This document shows, in pieces, positions 1-8,397 of a DNA stretch of 64,000 nucleotides. The position numbers and the translations under genes were made by a program. The DNA comes from Streptosporangium sandarakinum (lineage in GTDB: Bacteria > Actinomycetota > Actinomycetes > Streptosporangiales > Streptosporangiaceae). The DNA lies in NCBI RefSeq assembly GCF_013409935.1, contig NZ_JACCCO010000001.1:2976001-3040000 (forward strand), written 5' to 3'. Position 1 is the stretch's first letter. Each line of letters begins with the position of its first letter. The notes below the pieces were generated by a model. The model saw only the letters and a list, made by a program, of their open reading frames with translations. It was not told where the DNA came from and ran no database searches.

Positions 1-336
1 GACCCGTTTGAGCCACGCCTCCTTCCAGTACATCAGGCAGGCCGTCTGGCAGCCGCCGTGCGCGCCGCCGTCGCAGCGCGCGCCGGTGAGGTGGACGGCG
101 CGTTCCATCCGCCGCATCCCGCTGCGGCCGATCGTGTCGCACACCTTGTGCGCCACCTTGTGCACCGTGAGCCGCCGCCCGCAGTAGGCCAGCATCTCCG
201 GCATGAAGGGCAGGCCCTCCAGCTCGCCCCGCTCGTCCAGCGTGGCCAGGATCTCGGCCTCGCCGCGCACCTCGACCAGATCCCCTGCCCGGAGGTCGAG
301 GGCGCCCGCGTCCGGGGCGGTCCGTGTCGCCGTCAT
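1..336 (-). CDS. Conserved Cys-rich protein of a nucleotide-sugar cluster (partial)
   Basis: Only the first 112 codons are visible; the gene runs off the left edge. The ATG overlaps the TGA of the DUF4910 gene upstream (ATGA), so the two are translationally coupled. After a short start the protein has an LRAGDLVEVR segment (residues 15-24), then a Cys/His-rich region: C52, H63, C66, C88, H93, C96 and C100, including the string CDGGAHGGCQTAC. That spacing suggests a metal or cofactor site, but I do not recognise a characterised family. Its place as last visible gene of a six-gene overlapping sugar cassette suggests a role in making or attaching a modified sugar. The function is unknown. Confidence 0.7.
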   Translation of the reverse strand, partial: MTATRTAPDAGALDLRAGDLVEVRGEAEILATLDERGELEGLPFMPEMLAYCGRRLTVHKVAHKVCDTIGRSGMRRMERAVHLTGARCDGGAHGGCQTACLMYWKEAWLKRV

Positions 337-1697
337 GCCAGCTCCTTGAGCAGTCCGGCGGCGCGGAGGTCCCGCGCCGCGTCCGCCACGACGTGGAACG
401 GCAGTCCGGACCGTTCCGCGATGTCCAGCAGGCCGTGGTCGCCGCCCGAGAGGTTCAGCACCCACAGCATCGCCATCTGCGCCTGCTTCGTGTCGCTGCG
501 CCCGCCGAGCGAGCCGTACAGGCCCCGCCTGCCGAGCTGCGGCTCGCCGTACGGGCTGAGGTTGAGGTGCCGGCGGTCGCCCTCCAGCACCCGGGTGATC
601 TCCCAGCAGGCTTCGAGGGTGTCGGTCATGGCCTCCGGCGTCACGAAGCCGGGGTCGTCGGCCGAGGTGTGGTACTCGGGGTAGCCGGCGTACGGCGTGC
701 GGGTCAGGCAGCCCACTGGCAGGTCGAACCCCGGGGAGCAGAACTGCCGCTCGTCGTAGCCGTACGGGGAGAAGTCCACGATCTCGTGGGGCCGTCCCGA
801 CGCGCGCAGCACGTGGGCCGCGGCCCGGTCCACGGCGGCGTCCCCCCGCCTGCTGCGCTTGTAGGTCAGGTGGCCGCGGTCCCCGGCGCAGGCCAGCACG
901 AGGCCGTGCCGGATCAGCCCGGCGCGCTCCCGGTTGAGCGCCAGCCAGGTGATCGCGCCGATGGTGCCGGGCGCGAACAGGAAGCGGTAGGTGTAGTGGG
1001 GGTCCGTCCCGGCCAGCCGCCGGGCGAGGCGGGTGGCCACCGCGATGCCCGCGAGGTTGTCGTTGGCCAGCGACGGGTGGCACACGTGGCAGGAGACGAG
1101 CACCTCCTCGGAGGTGCGGCCGGGCACCACGTGCTCGCCGTAGGTGAGGTGGCCGTCGGCGAGCGTCGCGTCGATCCGGACCTCGTAGCGGCCCTCCGGC
1201 AGGGCGGCGAGCGTGTTCTCCGCCAGGCAGAAACCCCAGGTCTCCGCGTAGTAGCTCGTGCGGTACGGGACCAGGCCGGGCTGCTCGGGCAGCGTGTGCA
1301 GGTGGGGCCGCAGCTCGGCGAGGGTCATGGTGGCCGACACCGGCACGCTGTAGCCGACCACGTGCAGGTTCGACGCGGCGAAGTCGACGACCCGCCTGCC
1401 GGAGGCGTCCTTGACGTAGGCGTCGCGGACGTTCCACTCCTTCGGCACGGTCCAGTCGAGGACCGGCGTCCCCGTCGGGACCTCACGGACCCGGAGTGGG
1501 ACGCTCTCGCCGACGATGTCCAGGGTCCGGCGCACGCCGTCGCCGGTGATGCTCCGGCACAGCGGGTAGAGCCGCTCGACCAGGGCGTGCATCTCCCGGC
1601 CCTCGTCCCCGGCCGCTCCCGCCCCCGCCGTGCCCGACCGGGCAGCGGCCCCGGCGGCCCCCGCGGTCCCGGCCGTTCCGGCGGTTCCGGCGGTCAT
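333..1697 (-). CDS. DUF4910 / M28-like hydrolase
   Basis: A 454-residue protein of the DUF4910 type, an M28 aminopeptidase-like fold often seen in polysaccharide and sugar-nucleotide clusters. Visible metal-site candidates are H204/H207 in SCHVCHPS, D213 in LANDNLAG and H343 in PEYHTSADD. The Glu pair usual in true M28 peptidases is not obvious (the region reads FAPGTIGAI), so the substrate may be an amide or acyl group on a sugar rather than a peptide. The C-terminal 70 residues look like a winged helix ([16 protein letters not shown]). Residues 1-30 are a low-complexity TAG/AAG run, so the true start could be M36; the ATG at 1697 was kept because it overlaps the TGA of the epimerase gene upstream. 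Confidence 0.8.
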   Translation of the reverse strand: MTAGTAGTAGTAGAAGAAARSGTAGAGAAGDEGREMHALVERLYPLCRSITGDGVRRTLDIVGESVPLRVREVPTGTPVLDWTVPKEWNVRDAYVKDASGRRVVDFAASNLHVVGYSVPVSATMTLAELRPHLHTLPEQPGLVPYRTSYYAETWGFCLAENTLAALPEGRYEVRIDATLADGHLTYGEHVVPGRTSEEVLVSCHVCHPSLANDNLAGIAVATRLARRLAGTDPHYTYRFLFAPGTIGAITWLALNRERAGLIRHGLVLACAGDRGHLTYKRSRRGDAAVDRAAAHVLRASGRPHEIVDFSPYGYDERQFCSPGFDLPVGCLTRTPYAGYPEYHTSADDPGFVTPEAMTDTLEACWEITRVLEGDRRHLNLSPYGEPQLGRRGLYGSLGGRSDTKQAQMAMLWVLNLSGGDHGLLDIAERSGLPFHVVADAARDLRAAGLLKELA

Positions 1698-2752
1698 CGG
1701 CGGCCGTCCCGCGGCCGGGGCGCGTCACCGGCGACCGGCCGGAGCGTGTCGTCGACGGCTCCGGCCATCCGCCGGTCCGCCAGCCGGGTCAGGCGGGTGA
1801 AGCGCCGCTGGAAGTCGTGCCCCGTCAGGCCGTGCCGCTCGTAGGACTCCACCAGTTCGGCCGCGCCCGCCTTGACCGTCCAGCGCGGCCGGTAGCCGGG
1901 CAGCGCGGCGCGCACCCGGGAGAAGTCGACCCGGTAGGACCGCGGGTCCGCCCCGGCCTCACCGGTGATCACCAGCCGGGAGCCGGGCACCGCCTCGGCG
2001 ACCTCGGCGGCGATCTCCGACACCCGCACGTTGTTCTGCTCGGTGCCCACATTGAACGCCCTGGCGTGCACCGCGTCCCGGGGGGCCGCCAGCGCCAGGA
2101 CGAAGGCGTCGGCGATGTCGCGGGCGTGCACCAGCGGCCGCCACGGGGTGCCGTCGGACAGCACCCGGACCTCCCCGGTCAGCAGCGCGTGCCCCACGAG
2201 GTTGTTCAGCACGATGTCGGCCCGCAGCCGGGGCGAGAAGCCGAACGCGGTGGCGTTGCGCAGGAAAACCGGGCTGAAGTCGCCGTCGGCCAGCTCGGCC
2301 AGGTCGTCCTCGACGCGGACCTTGGACTCGGCGTACGGGGTCACCGGGCGCAGCGGCGCGTCCTCGCCGACCAGGTCGTCGCCGCCGGAGGCGCCGTAGA
2401 CCGAGCAGGTGGAGGCGTACAGGAACCGCCGCACGCCCGCGTCGCGGGCCAGCCGGGCCAGCCGTACCGACGCGTGGTGGTTGATCTCGTAGGTCAGTTC
2501 CGGCGCCAGCGAGCCGAGCGGGTCGTTGGACAGCGCGGCCAGGTGGATCACCGCGTCCACCCCGGTCAGCTCGGCGGCGGTGACGTCCCGCAGGTCGGCC
2601 GCGTGCCCGCCCGGGTCGGCGGGCGCGGGGCCCAGGACGCAGTCGGCGAACAGCCCGGAGTCCAGTCCGGTGACCTCGTGACCCGCCCCGGTCAGCGCCG
2701 GGGCCATCACGCTCCCCAGGTATCCCTGATGCCCGGTCAGCAGCACCCGCAT
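1694..2752 (-). CDS. NAD-dependent epimerase/dehydratase (extended SDR)
   Basis: A 352-residue extended short-chain dehydrogenase. The N-terminal Rossmann motif reads TGHQGYLG, followed by an acidic D in GLDSG that fits NAD binding. The catalytic Tyr-Lys pair is in PYAESK, with the upstream Ser in YASTCSVYG. This family oxidises, epimerises or dehydrates nucleotide-linked hexoses in the cytoplasm. The gene lies between the DUF4910 hydrolase and the PIG-L deacetylase and overlaps both (4 and 16 bases). The last 25 residues are Arg/Asp/Pro-rich and probably disordered. The exact sugar substrate cannot be read from sequence. Confidence 0.88.
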   Translation of the reverse strand: MRVLLTGHQGYLGSVMAPALTGAGHEVTGLDSGLFADCVLGPAPADPGGHAADLRDVTAAELTGVDAVIHLAALSNDPLGSLAPELTYEINHHASVRLARLARDAGVRRFLYASTCSVYGASGGDDLVGEDAPLRPVTPYAESKVRVEDDLAELADGDFSPVFLRNATAFGFSPRLRADIVLNNLVGHALLTGEVRVLSDGTPWRPLVHARDIADAFVLALAAPRDAVHARAFNVGTEQNNVRVSEIAAEVAEAVPGSRLVITGEAGADPRSYRVDFSRVRAALPGYRPRWTVKAGAAELVESYERHGLTGHDFQRRFTRLTRLADRRMAGAVDDTLRPVAGDAPRPRDGRR

Positions 2753-3411
2753 CGCGTCTCTCCTCCAGCCAGATCAAGGGTCAGCTTGCTTACGTGGAAC
2801 GCCTCGGCGTAGCGGGCGTGGCACTCGATCCCGCGGATGCGGGCCAGGCCGAGGAACGCCTCGCGGTCGTACCAGGGCCGCCGGCGCTGGGAGGGGTAGT
2901 GCTCGTGCAGCAGGGCCGCCTTCGCCTCGGCGACCTCCGGGGCGAGCGGCTGGTAGACCGACGGCCGCCCGAGGTCGCCGTCCCATTTGACGATCTCGTA
3001 GCCGAGCACCTGGTGGTCGCGGAAGGCCGTGGGCACGAGCTTCGCCAGACCCCGGTGGTCCTGGTGGGCGTCACCGGGGTGCGGGGCGAACAGCAGGTCG
3101 GGGCCGGTCCGCGCGCGCAGGCCCTCGACCGCCTCCTTGGCCTCGTCCCAGTGCGCCGGCAGCCGCCCGTCGGGCAGTCTCAGCACGGTCAGCCGCAGGT
3201 CCGCGCCGGGGCAGAAGGCCGCGAGGGCGGCGTGCTCCTCGTCCTCCCGCTCGGTGCCGCCGCCGGAGAGCACCAGCGCGTCCACCCGGAGCCCGGGGCG
3301 GGCCGTGCAGAGGGTGAGCAGGGTGCCGCCGGCGCCGATGGCGAGGTCGTCGCAGTGCGCGGCGAGCAGGGCGATCGCGCCGCCGCCCGGCGGCGTCCGG
3401 AAACCGATCAC
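2737..3411 (-). CDS. PIG-L family deacetylase
   Basis: A 224-residue LmbE/PIG-L type metal-dependent N-deacetylase. The zinc motif appears as [13 protein letters not shown] (the usual AHPDDE, here HCDD), and the second motif is HPGDAHQDH (HPxDxHxDH). I chose the GTG at 3411 because it makes a GTGA overlap with the end of the nucleotidyltransferase gene and places the first beta strand directly after the start. Known members remove acetyl groups from N-acetylglucosaminyl lipids or thiols. In this cassette it could deacetylate a nucleotide-linked or lipid-linked amino sugar. The frame continues upstream without a stop inside the neighbouring gene, which is a shadow. Confidence 0.87.
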   Translation of the reverse strand: MIGFRTPPGGGAIALLAAHCDDLAIGAGGTLLTLCTARPGLRVDALVLSGGGTEREDEEHAALAAFCPGADLRLTVLRLPDGRLPAHWDEAKEAVEGLRARTGPDLLFAPHPGDAHQDHRGLAKLVPTAFRDHQVLGYEIVKWDGDLGRPSVYQPLAPEVAEAKAALLHEHYPSQRRRPWYDREAFLGLARIRGIECHARYAEAFHVSKLTLDLAGGETRCGCC

Positions 3412-4313
3412 GGGGTACGCGCCCCCGGTACGGCCGCCACCCCGCCCGCGGACCGCCCCGGCGGGGCCTCGGCGGCCGGGGCTCCGGCCCCCGCCGGTAC
3501 CCGTGGGACCGTTCCCGGCGGAGGCGGCGGCGTGCCGGGCTCGCGCTCCCACAGCGCCCACGGCCGCTCGCCCCGCGAGTACGCCTCGTCCAGGGCGACC
3601 CGCTCCCGGACCGTGTCGGTCGGCCGCCAGTAGCCGCGGTGCGGGTAGGCGAGCAGCCGGCCGCGCTTGGCCAGCTCGGCGCAGCCGTCCGTGACGAGGT
3701 CGCCGCCCGGCGGGATGTGGTCGAAGACCTCCTGCCGGAGCACGAAGTACCCGCCGTTCACCCACAGCGGCATCCGGCTGACCGGGGTGATCCCCCCGAC
3801 CAGCCCGCGCTCGCCGAGCTCCACGCAGTGGAAGGTGTCCGACGGCGGGACGACCATCATCGAGGCGCCCGCGCCGGAGGCGGCGAAACGGTCGATGATC
3901 TCCGGAAGCGGCGCGTCGGTGAGCACGTCGGCGTAGTTGGCGAGGAACATGTCGTCGCCGCCGAGGTGGTCGCGGACCCGGCGCAGCCGTTCGCCGATGG
4001 GCGAGTCGATGCCGGTCTGCACGAACGAGATCGACCACTCGGAGATGTCGGCGGACAGCAGCTCGACCCGGCCGCCGCGCAGCACGAAGTCGTTGGAGGT
4101 GGTCTCCTCGTAGTTCAGGAAGAAGTCCTTGATGTGGTGCGCGCCGTAGCCCAGGCAGAGGACGAACTCGGTGTGCCCGAAGTGCGCGTAGTACCGCATC
4201 ACATGCCAGATGAGCGGGCGGGGACCCACGAGCTGCATGGGCTTGGGCACGTCACCGGGTGTCCCGGTGCGCATCCGCGTGCCGTACCCGCCGCAGAAGA
4301 GGACGACCTTCAC
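3408..4313 (-). CDS. Sugar-phosphate nucleotidyltransferase, glucose-1-phosphate cytidylyltransferase-like
   Basis: A 301-residue enzyme expected to activate a sugar 1-phosphate. The signature near the start is FCGGYGTRMRTG followed by PKPMQLVG, the pyrophosphorylase motif GGxGTR...KPM. LANYADVLTD carries the metal-binding Asp, and WVNGGYFVL and FWxPxDT-like YWRPTDT are also conserved. The motifs resemble CDP-glucose pyrophosphorylase (RfbF) more than RmlA, so CTP use is plausible but not proven. The last 45 residues are a Pro/Ala/Gly tail beyond the usual length of about 257. The GTG at 4313 overlaps the methyltransferase stop as GTGA. It probably starts the pathway whose later steps are coded around it. 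Confidence 0.8.
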   Translation of the reverse strand: MKVVLFCGGYGTRMRTGTPGDVPKPMQLVGPRPLIWHVMRYYAHFGHTEFVLCLGYGAHHIKDFFLNYEETTSNDFVLRGGRVELLSADISEWSISFVQTGIDSPIGERLRRVRDHLGGDDMFLANYADVLTDAPLPEIIDRFAASGAGASMMVVPPSDTFHCVELGERGLVGGITPVSRMPLWVNGGYFVLRQEVFDHIPPGGDLVTDGCAELAKRGRLLAYPHRGYWRPTDTVRERVALDEAYSRGERPWALWEREPGTPPPPPGTVPRVPAGAGAPAAEAPPGRSAGGVAAVPGARTP

Positions 4314-5545
4314 GGCTTCACCTCGACGATCTCCAGTCTCGGGATGGGGAAGACCAGCCGGCCGCCCCACCCGCCGACGAAGGACAGCTGGCCGGTGAGC
4401 TCCTCGCGCAGGTTCCACGGCAGGACCAGCACGTAGTCGGGCCGGTCCTCGGCGATCCGCTCGGGCGGGTGGATCGGGATCCGCGCGCCCGGGGTGAACC
4501 TGCCGTGCTTGTAGGGGTTGCGGTCGACGGTGTAGCGGAGCAGGTCGGGGCGGACGCCGCAGTGGTTGAGCAGCGTGTTGCCCTTGCCCGGGGCGCCGTA
4601 GCCGACGACCGTACGGCCCTCCTCCGCGGCGCGCAGCAGGAACCCCAGCAGGTCGCGCCGGACCCGGGACACCCGCCCGGCGAACTCGGCGTACCCGGCC
4701 GGCTCGTGCAGACCGGCGGCCTTCTCCTCGGCGAGCGCCTCGGTCACCCGCTCCGACGGCTCGCCCGCCGCCTCCGCCGGGCGGGCCCACAGCCGGATCG
4801 AGCCCCCGTGGGTCGGCAGCCGCTCGACGTCCACCAGGGCCAGCCCGCCCGAGGCCAGGGCGCGGCGGGCGGAGGCGACCGTGTAGTACTGGAAGTGCTC
4901 GTGGTAGATCGTGTCGTACTGGTTCAGCTCCATCAGCGTCAGCAGGTGCTGCACCTCGACGGAGACCCACCCGTCGTCGGCGACGAGCGCGCGCAGGCCC
5001 CTGGTGAAGCCGATGACGTCGGGGATGTGGGCGTAGACGTTGTTGGCCACGACGAGGTCGGCCGGCCCGTGCTCCGCGCGCACCGCCGCGCCGGTCTCCG
5101 GGCCGAGGAACGCCTCCAGCGTCGGCACGCCGCGTTCCCTCGCCGCCCGCCCCACGTTCGCCGACGGCTCGACGCCCAGGCAGCGGATGCCCCGGTCGAC
5201 GACGTGCCGCAGCAGGTAGCCGTCGTTGCTGGCCACCTCGACGACGAACGAGCCGCCGTCCAGCCCCAGCCGCCCGGCCGCGTCGTCCACGAACCGCCGC
5301 GCGTGCTCCACCCACGACGTCGAGTAGGACGAGAAGTAGGCGTACTCGGTGAAGGTGTCCTCGGGGGTGATCAGCGGCGGGATCTGCGCCAGCCAGCAGG
5401 CGGTGCACACCCGCAGGTGCAGCGGGTAGGCCGGCTCCGGCTCGTCGAGCCGGTCGGCGGTCAGGAACCGCTCGCAGGGCGGGGTCGCCCCCAGGTCGAC
5501 GACGCTGGCCAGGCTCGTCGAGCCGCACAGCCGGCAGGTTGTCAT
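4310..5545 (-). CDS. Nucleotide-sugar C-methyltransferase
   Basis: A 411-residue SAM-dependent C-methyltransferase of the TylCIII/NovU type that adds a methyl group to a keto-deoxysugar nucleotide. The order is typical: an N-terminal zinc-binding segment with CRLC (residues 4-7) and CTAC, a Rossmann methyltransferase domain (VVEVASNDGYLL), the conserved YDTIYHEHFQYY block, and a C-terminal domain with VGYGAPGKGNTLLN. It is the first gene of the six-gene minus-strand run, and a 126-base gap separates it from the divergent rmlC. A branched-chain sugar product is therefore likely. The methylated position cannot be predicted. Confidence 0.87.
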   Translation of the reverse strand: MTTCRLCGSTSLASVVDLGATPPCERFLTADRLDEPEPAYPLHLRVCTACWLAQIPPLITPEDTFTEYAYFSSYSTSWVEHARRFVDDAAGRLGLDGGSFVVEVASNDGYLLRHVVDRGIRCLGVEPSANVGRAARERGVPTLEAFLGPETGAAVRAEHGPADLVVANNVYAHIPDVIGFTRGLRALVADDGWVSVEVQHLLTLMELNQYDTIYHEHFQYYTVASARRALASGGLALVDVERLPTHGGSIRLWARPAEAAGEPSERVTEALAEEKAAGLHEPAGYAEFAGRVSRVRRDLLGFLLRAAEEGRTVVGYGAPGKGNTLLNHCGVRPDLLRYTVDRNPYKHGRFTPGARIPIHPPERIAEDRPDYVLVLPWNLREELTGQLSFVGGWGGRLVFPIPRLEIVEVKP

Positions 5546-5671
5546 GGTTACGCTCCCTCGCCGCGCGACGCGGCTCGACCGGTATTCGCCAAGATCACTT
5601 CAGCGGGCGGGGACCCTTGAATTTCGCCCGTTTCCTCCACCGCGTTACACCGCCGTGGCATGCTTCGGCCC

Positions 5672-6394
5672 ATGAAGCCGCTGAGCATCGACGGCGCGTG
5701 GGTCCACACGCCGCGGGTCCACGCCGACCGGCGCGGCACGTTCGCCGAGGTCTTCCCCGCCGGCGGGCTGCGGGAGGCGGCCGGGCGCGGGCTCGGCCTG
5801 GCCCAGGCCAACTGCTCGGTCTCCCGGCGCGGGGTGGTGCGGGGCGTCCACTTCGCGGACGTGCCGCCCGGCCAGGCGAAATACCTCACGTGCGTCTCCG
5901 GGGCCGTCCTGGACGTGGTGGTGGACATCCGGGTGGGCTCGCCGACCTTCGGCCGGTGGGAGACGGTGCGCCTGGACGAGGAGTCGCGGCGCGGCCTGTA
6001 CGTCGCCGAGGGGCTGGGCCACGGCTTCATGGCGCTCACCGAGCAGGCCACGGTCGTCTACCTGTGCTCGGAGCCCTACACCCCGGCCCGCGAGCACGGC
6101 GTCCACCCGCTCGACCCGGCCGTCGGCATCGAGTGGCCGGCCGGCGTGGAGCCGATCCTGTCGGACAAGGACGCCGCCGCGCCCACCCTCGCCGAGGCCC
6201 TCGCGGCGGGGCTGCTGCCCCGCTACGAGACCTGCGCGGCGCACTACCGCCGCCTGGCCGCCGTGGACCGTGCCACCACCGCGGACGGCGCCGCCCGGGT
6301 GCCGGACCCGTACGGCGCGGCCCCCGGCTCCCCCGTCGTGGACGGCGCCGCGAGCCGTCACGTCCCGGGCGGCGCGGGCGGCCCTAGCCTCTGA
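5672..6394 (+). CDS. rmlC: dTDP-4-dehydrorhamnose 3,5-epimerase-like protein
   Basis: A 240-residue cupin epimerase acting on dTDP-4-dehydro-6-deoxyglucose. RGTFAEVF, SVSRRGVVRGVHF (with the catalytic His), KYLTCVSGAV, VVVDIRVGSPTFGRW and VVYLCSEPY (with the expected Tyr) follow the RmlC pattern. An ATG four codons earlier (5660) is possible; I prefer 5672 because family members begin near MKPLSIDG. The C-terminal 40 residues are an Ala/Gly/Pro-rich extension. The gene is alone on the plus strand; its 3' end overlaps the 3' end of rmlD by 11 bases. The same fold also serves other deoxysugar epimerases, so the rhamnose role rests on rmlA, rmlB and rmlD nearby. Confidence 0.85.
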   Translation: MKPLSIDGAWVHTPRVHADRRGTFAEVFPAGGLREAAGRGLGLAQANCSVSRRGVVRGVHFADVPPGQAKYLTCVSGAVLDVVVDIRVGSPTFGRWETVRLDEESRRGLYVAEGLGHGFMALTEQATVVYLCSEPYTPAREHGVHPLDPAVGIEWPAGVEPILSDKDAAAPTLAEALAAGLLPRYETCAAHYRRLAAVDRATTADGAARVPDPYGAAPGSPVVDGAASRHVPGGAGGPSL

Positions 6395-7241
6395 CCAGCA
6401 CATCGGACTCCCGCAGCGCCTCCCGCCAGTCCCGCAGCGGCGGCAGCCCCGCCCGGTGCCACCGGTCGTGCCCCAGCACGCTGTAGGCCGGGCGCCGCGC
6501 CGGGCGGGGGAACCGCTCCGCCGCGACCGGGTTGACCCGCGCCGGGTCCGCGCCGGCCAGCTCGAAGATCTCCCGGGCGAAGCCGTACCAGCTCGTTCGG
6601 CCGGAGGCGGTGGCGTGGTAGACGCCCGGCGGGGCGTCCGCGCGGCCGAGCGCGGCGATCCAGGCCGCGAGGTCGCCGGCCCAGGTCGGCTGGCCGAACT
6701 GGTCGGCCACGACGTCCACGACCGGCCGTGCCCGCTCCGCCGCGAGTATCGCGCGGACGAAGTCCCGGCCGGCCGCGCCGTACAGCCAGGCCGTTCGCAC
6801 GACGTAACCGGCGCCGGGGAGCGTCTCCAGCACCGCCCGCTCGCCCGCGAGCTTGGTGCGACCGTAGGCGTTGACCGGGCCGGTCGGGGCGTCCTCGGGA
6901 TAGGGGGCGCGGGCGGTGCCGTCGAAGACGTAGTCGGTGGACGGCTGGACCAGCCGCGCGCCGGCGGCCCGGCACGCCTCGGCCAGTGCCCGCACGCCGT
7001 GCCCGTTGACGGCCAGCGCCTCGGCCTCGCGGGTCTCGGCGTCGTCCACCGCGGTCCACGCGGCGCAGTTCACCACGACGTCCGGCCGGAGGTCGGGCAC
7101 CAGGCGGCGTACGGCGCGCGTGTCGCGCAGGTCGAGGTCGGCCCTGCCGAGCGCGACGACGTCCTCCCCGTCGGCCGAAAGGCGGCGCAGCAGCTCGGCG
7201 GCGAGCATCCCGGAGGCGCCGGTGACCAGCCACCGGGTCAT
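6384..7241 (-). CDS. rmlD: dTDP-4-dehydrorhamnose reductase
   Basis: A 285-residue reductive SDR that makes dTDP-L-rhamnose in the last step of the pathway. The cofactor motif is VTGASGMLAAELL, followed by CAAWTAVDDAE and STDYVFDG, all typical of RmlD; the Tyr-Lys pair is in AYGRTKLAGE. The C-terminus has the conserved RPAYSVLGHDR pattern. The ATG at 7241 overlaps the rmlB TGA (ATGA), so it is co-translated with rmlB. It ends in TAG inside the convergent rmlC reading frame. Confidence 0.92.
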   Translation of the reverse strand: MTRWLVTGASGMLAAELLRRLSADGEDVVALGRADLDLRDTRAVRRLVPDLRPDVVVNCAAWTAVDDAETREAEALAVNGHGVRALAEACRAAGARLVQPSTDYVFDGTARAPYPEDAPTGPVNAYGRTKLAGERAVLETLPGAGYVVRTAWLYGAAGRDFVRAILAAERARPVVDVVADQFGQPTWAGDLAAWIAALGRADAPPGVYHATASGRTSWYGFAREIFELAGADPARVNPVAAERFPRPARRPAYSVLGHDRWHRAGLPPLRDWREALRESDVLVRG

Positions 7242-8236
7242 GCGGTCCCCTTCTCGTCGCGTTCCTCCACGGCGGTCTTCCACCAGCCGGGGTTGTCGGC
7301 GTACCAGCGGACGGTGTCGGCCAGCCCCCGGTCGAACGGCACGGCCGGCCGGTAGCCGAGGGCGCGCAGCCTCGCGTCGTCCAGCGAGTAGCGGCGGTCG
7401 TGCCCCTTGCGGTCGGCGACGCGCTCGACCATGCCCCAGCCCGCGCCGCAGGCCGTGAGCAGCCGCCCGGTGAGCTCGACGTTGGTCAGCTCCGCCGTAC
7501 CGGCGATGTGGTAGACCTCGCCGGGCTCGCCGCGCTCGGCCACCAGGCGGATGCCCGCGCAGTGGTCGGCGACGTGGATCCAATCGCGCACGTTGCCGCC
7601 GTCGCCGTACAGGGGCACTTTCAGGCCGCGCAGCAGGTTGGTCACGAAGAGCGGGATCATCTTCTCCGGGTACTGGTACGGCCCATAGTTGTTGCCGCAG
7701 CGGGTGATCGACACCGGCAGGCCGTAGGTGACGGCGTAGGCGAGCGCGATCATGTCGCCGCCCGCCTTGGCCGCCGCGTACGGCGAGCGGGGCCGCGGCG
7801 GCGCGGACTCGTCCCAGGAGCCGCTGTCGATCGACCCGTACACCTCGTCGGTGGACACCTGCACCACCCGCGGGACGCCCGCCGAAAGGCACGCCTGCAT
7901 CAGGGTCTGCGTGCCGAGGACGTTGGTCCGGGTGAACTCGGCCGGCCCCTCGATCGACCGGTCCACGTGGGACTCGGCGGCGAAGTTGACCACGAGGTCG
8001 TGGCCGGGCACGACCTTCGCCAGGAGCGCGGCGTCGCAGACGTCGCCGCGCACGAAGTCGTGCGGGACGTCGCGCAGGTTCGCCGGGTTGCCGGCGTAGG
8101 TCAGCTTGTCGAGGACCGTCACGGCGGCGCCGTCCGCGGCGAGCGCGCGGGCGAAGTGGGAGCCGATGAACCCGGCGCCACCGGTGACCAGGACACGGCG
8201 GAACGCGCGGGCGGCGGTGCTGCCGGAGTCTGTCAT
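7238..8236 (-). CDS. rmlB: dTDP-glucose 4,6-dehydratase
   Basis: A 332-residue extended SDR that converts dTDP-glucose to dTDP-4-dehydro-6-deoxyglucose. The NAD motif is VTGGAGFIGSHFA; NFAAESHVDRSI, STDEVYGS, SPYAAAKAGGD (Tyr-Lys pair) and RCGNNYGPYQYPEKMIP are all diagnostic. The ATG at 8236 is preceded by a strong GAAGGAG ribosome-binding site. The left hairpin of the tnpB element begins only about 20 bases upstream of this start, so the insertion spared the ribosome-binding site but separates rmlB from rmlA and from the presumed upstream promoter. Confidence 0.95.
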   Translation of the reverse strand: MTDSGSTAARAFRRVLVTGGAGFIGSHFARALAADGAAVTVLDKLTYAGNPANLRDVPHDFVRGDVCDAALLAKVVPGHDLVVNFAAESHVDRSIEGPAEFTRTNVLGTQTLMQACLSAGVPRVVQVSTDEVYGSIDSGSWDESAPPRPRSPYAAAKAGGDMIALAYAVTYGLPVSITRCGNNYGPYQYPEKMIPLFVTNLLRGLKVPLYGDGGNVRDWIHVADHCAGIRLVAERGEPGEVYHIAGTAELTNVELTGRLLTACGAGWGMVERVADRKGHDRRYSLDDARLRALGYRPAVPFDRGLADTVRWYADNPGWWKTAVEERDEKGTA

Positions 8237-8397
8237 CGGGTCTCCTTCGTGGATACCCCGGCCTTCAGGCCGGGGAGAAAGCGAAGCTCCTGCGGAGCAG
8301 GGCAAGGAGGGACGAATCGCCGCCGAGGTGATTCAGCGTCCGCGGCCACTGGCCGGCACCTGCCACTCACACGGAAACTGGTAGATCGTGAGGCGCG

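Noticed and set aside
2737..4038. Longer version of the PIG-L frame starting inside the nucleotidyltransferase gene
   Set aside because: The upstream part is a shadow rich in Arg/Gly; the GTG at 3411 gives the family length and a GTGA overlap.
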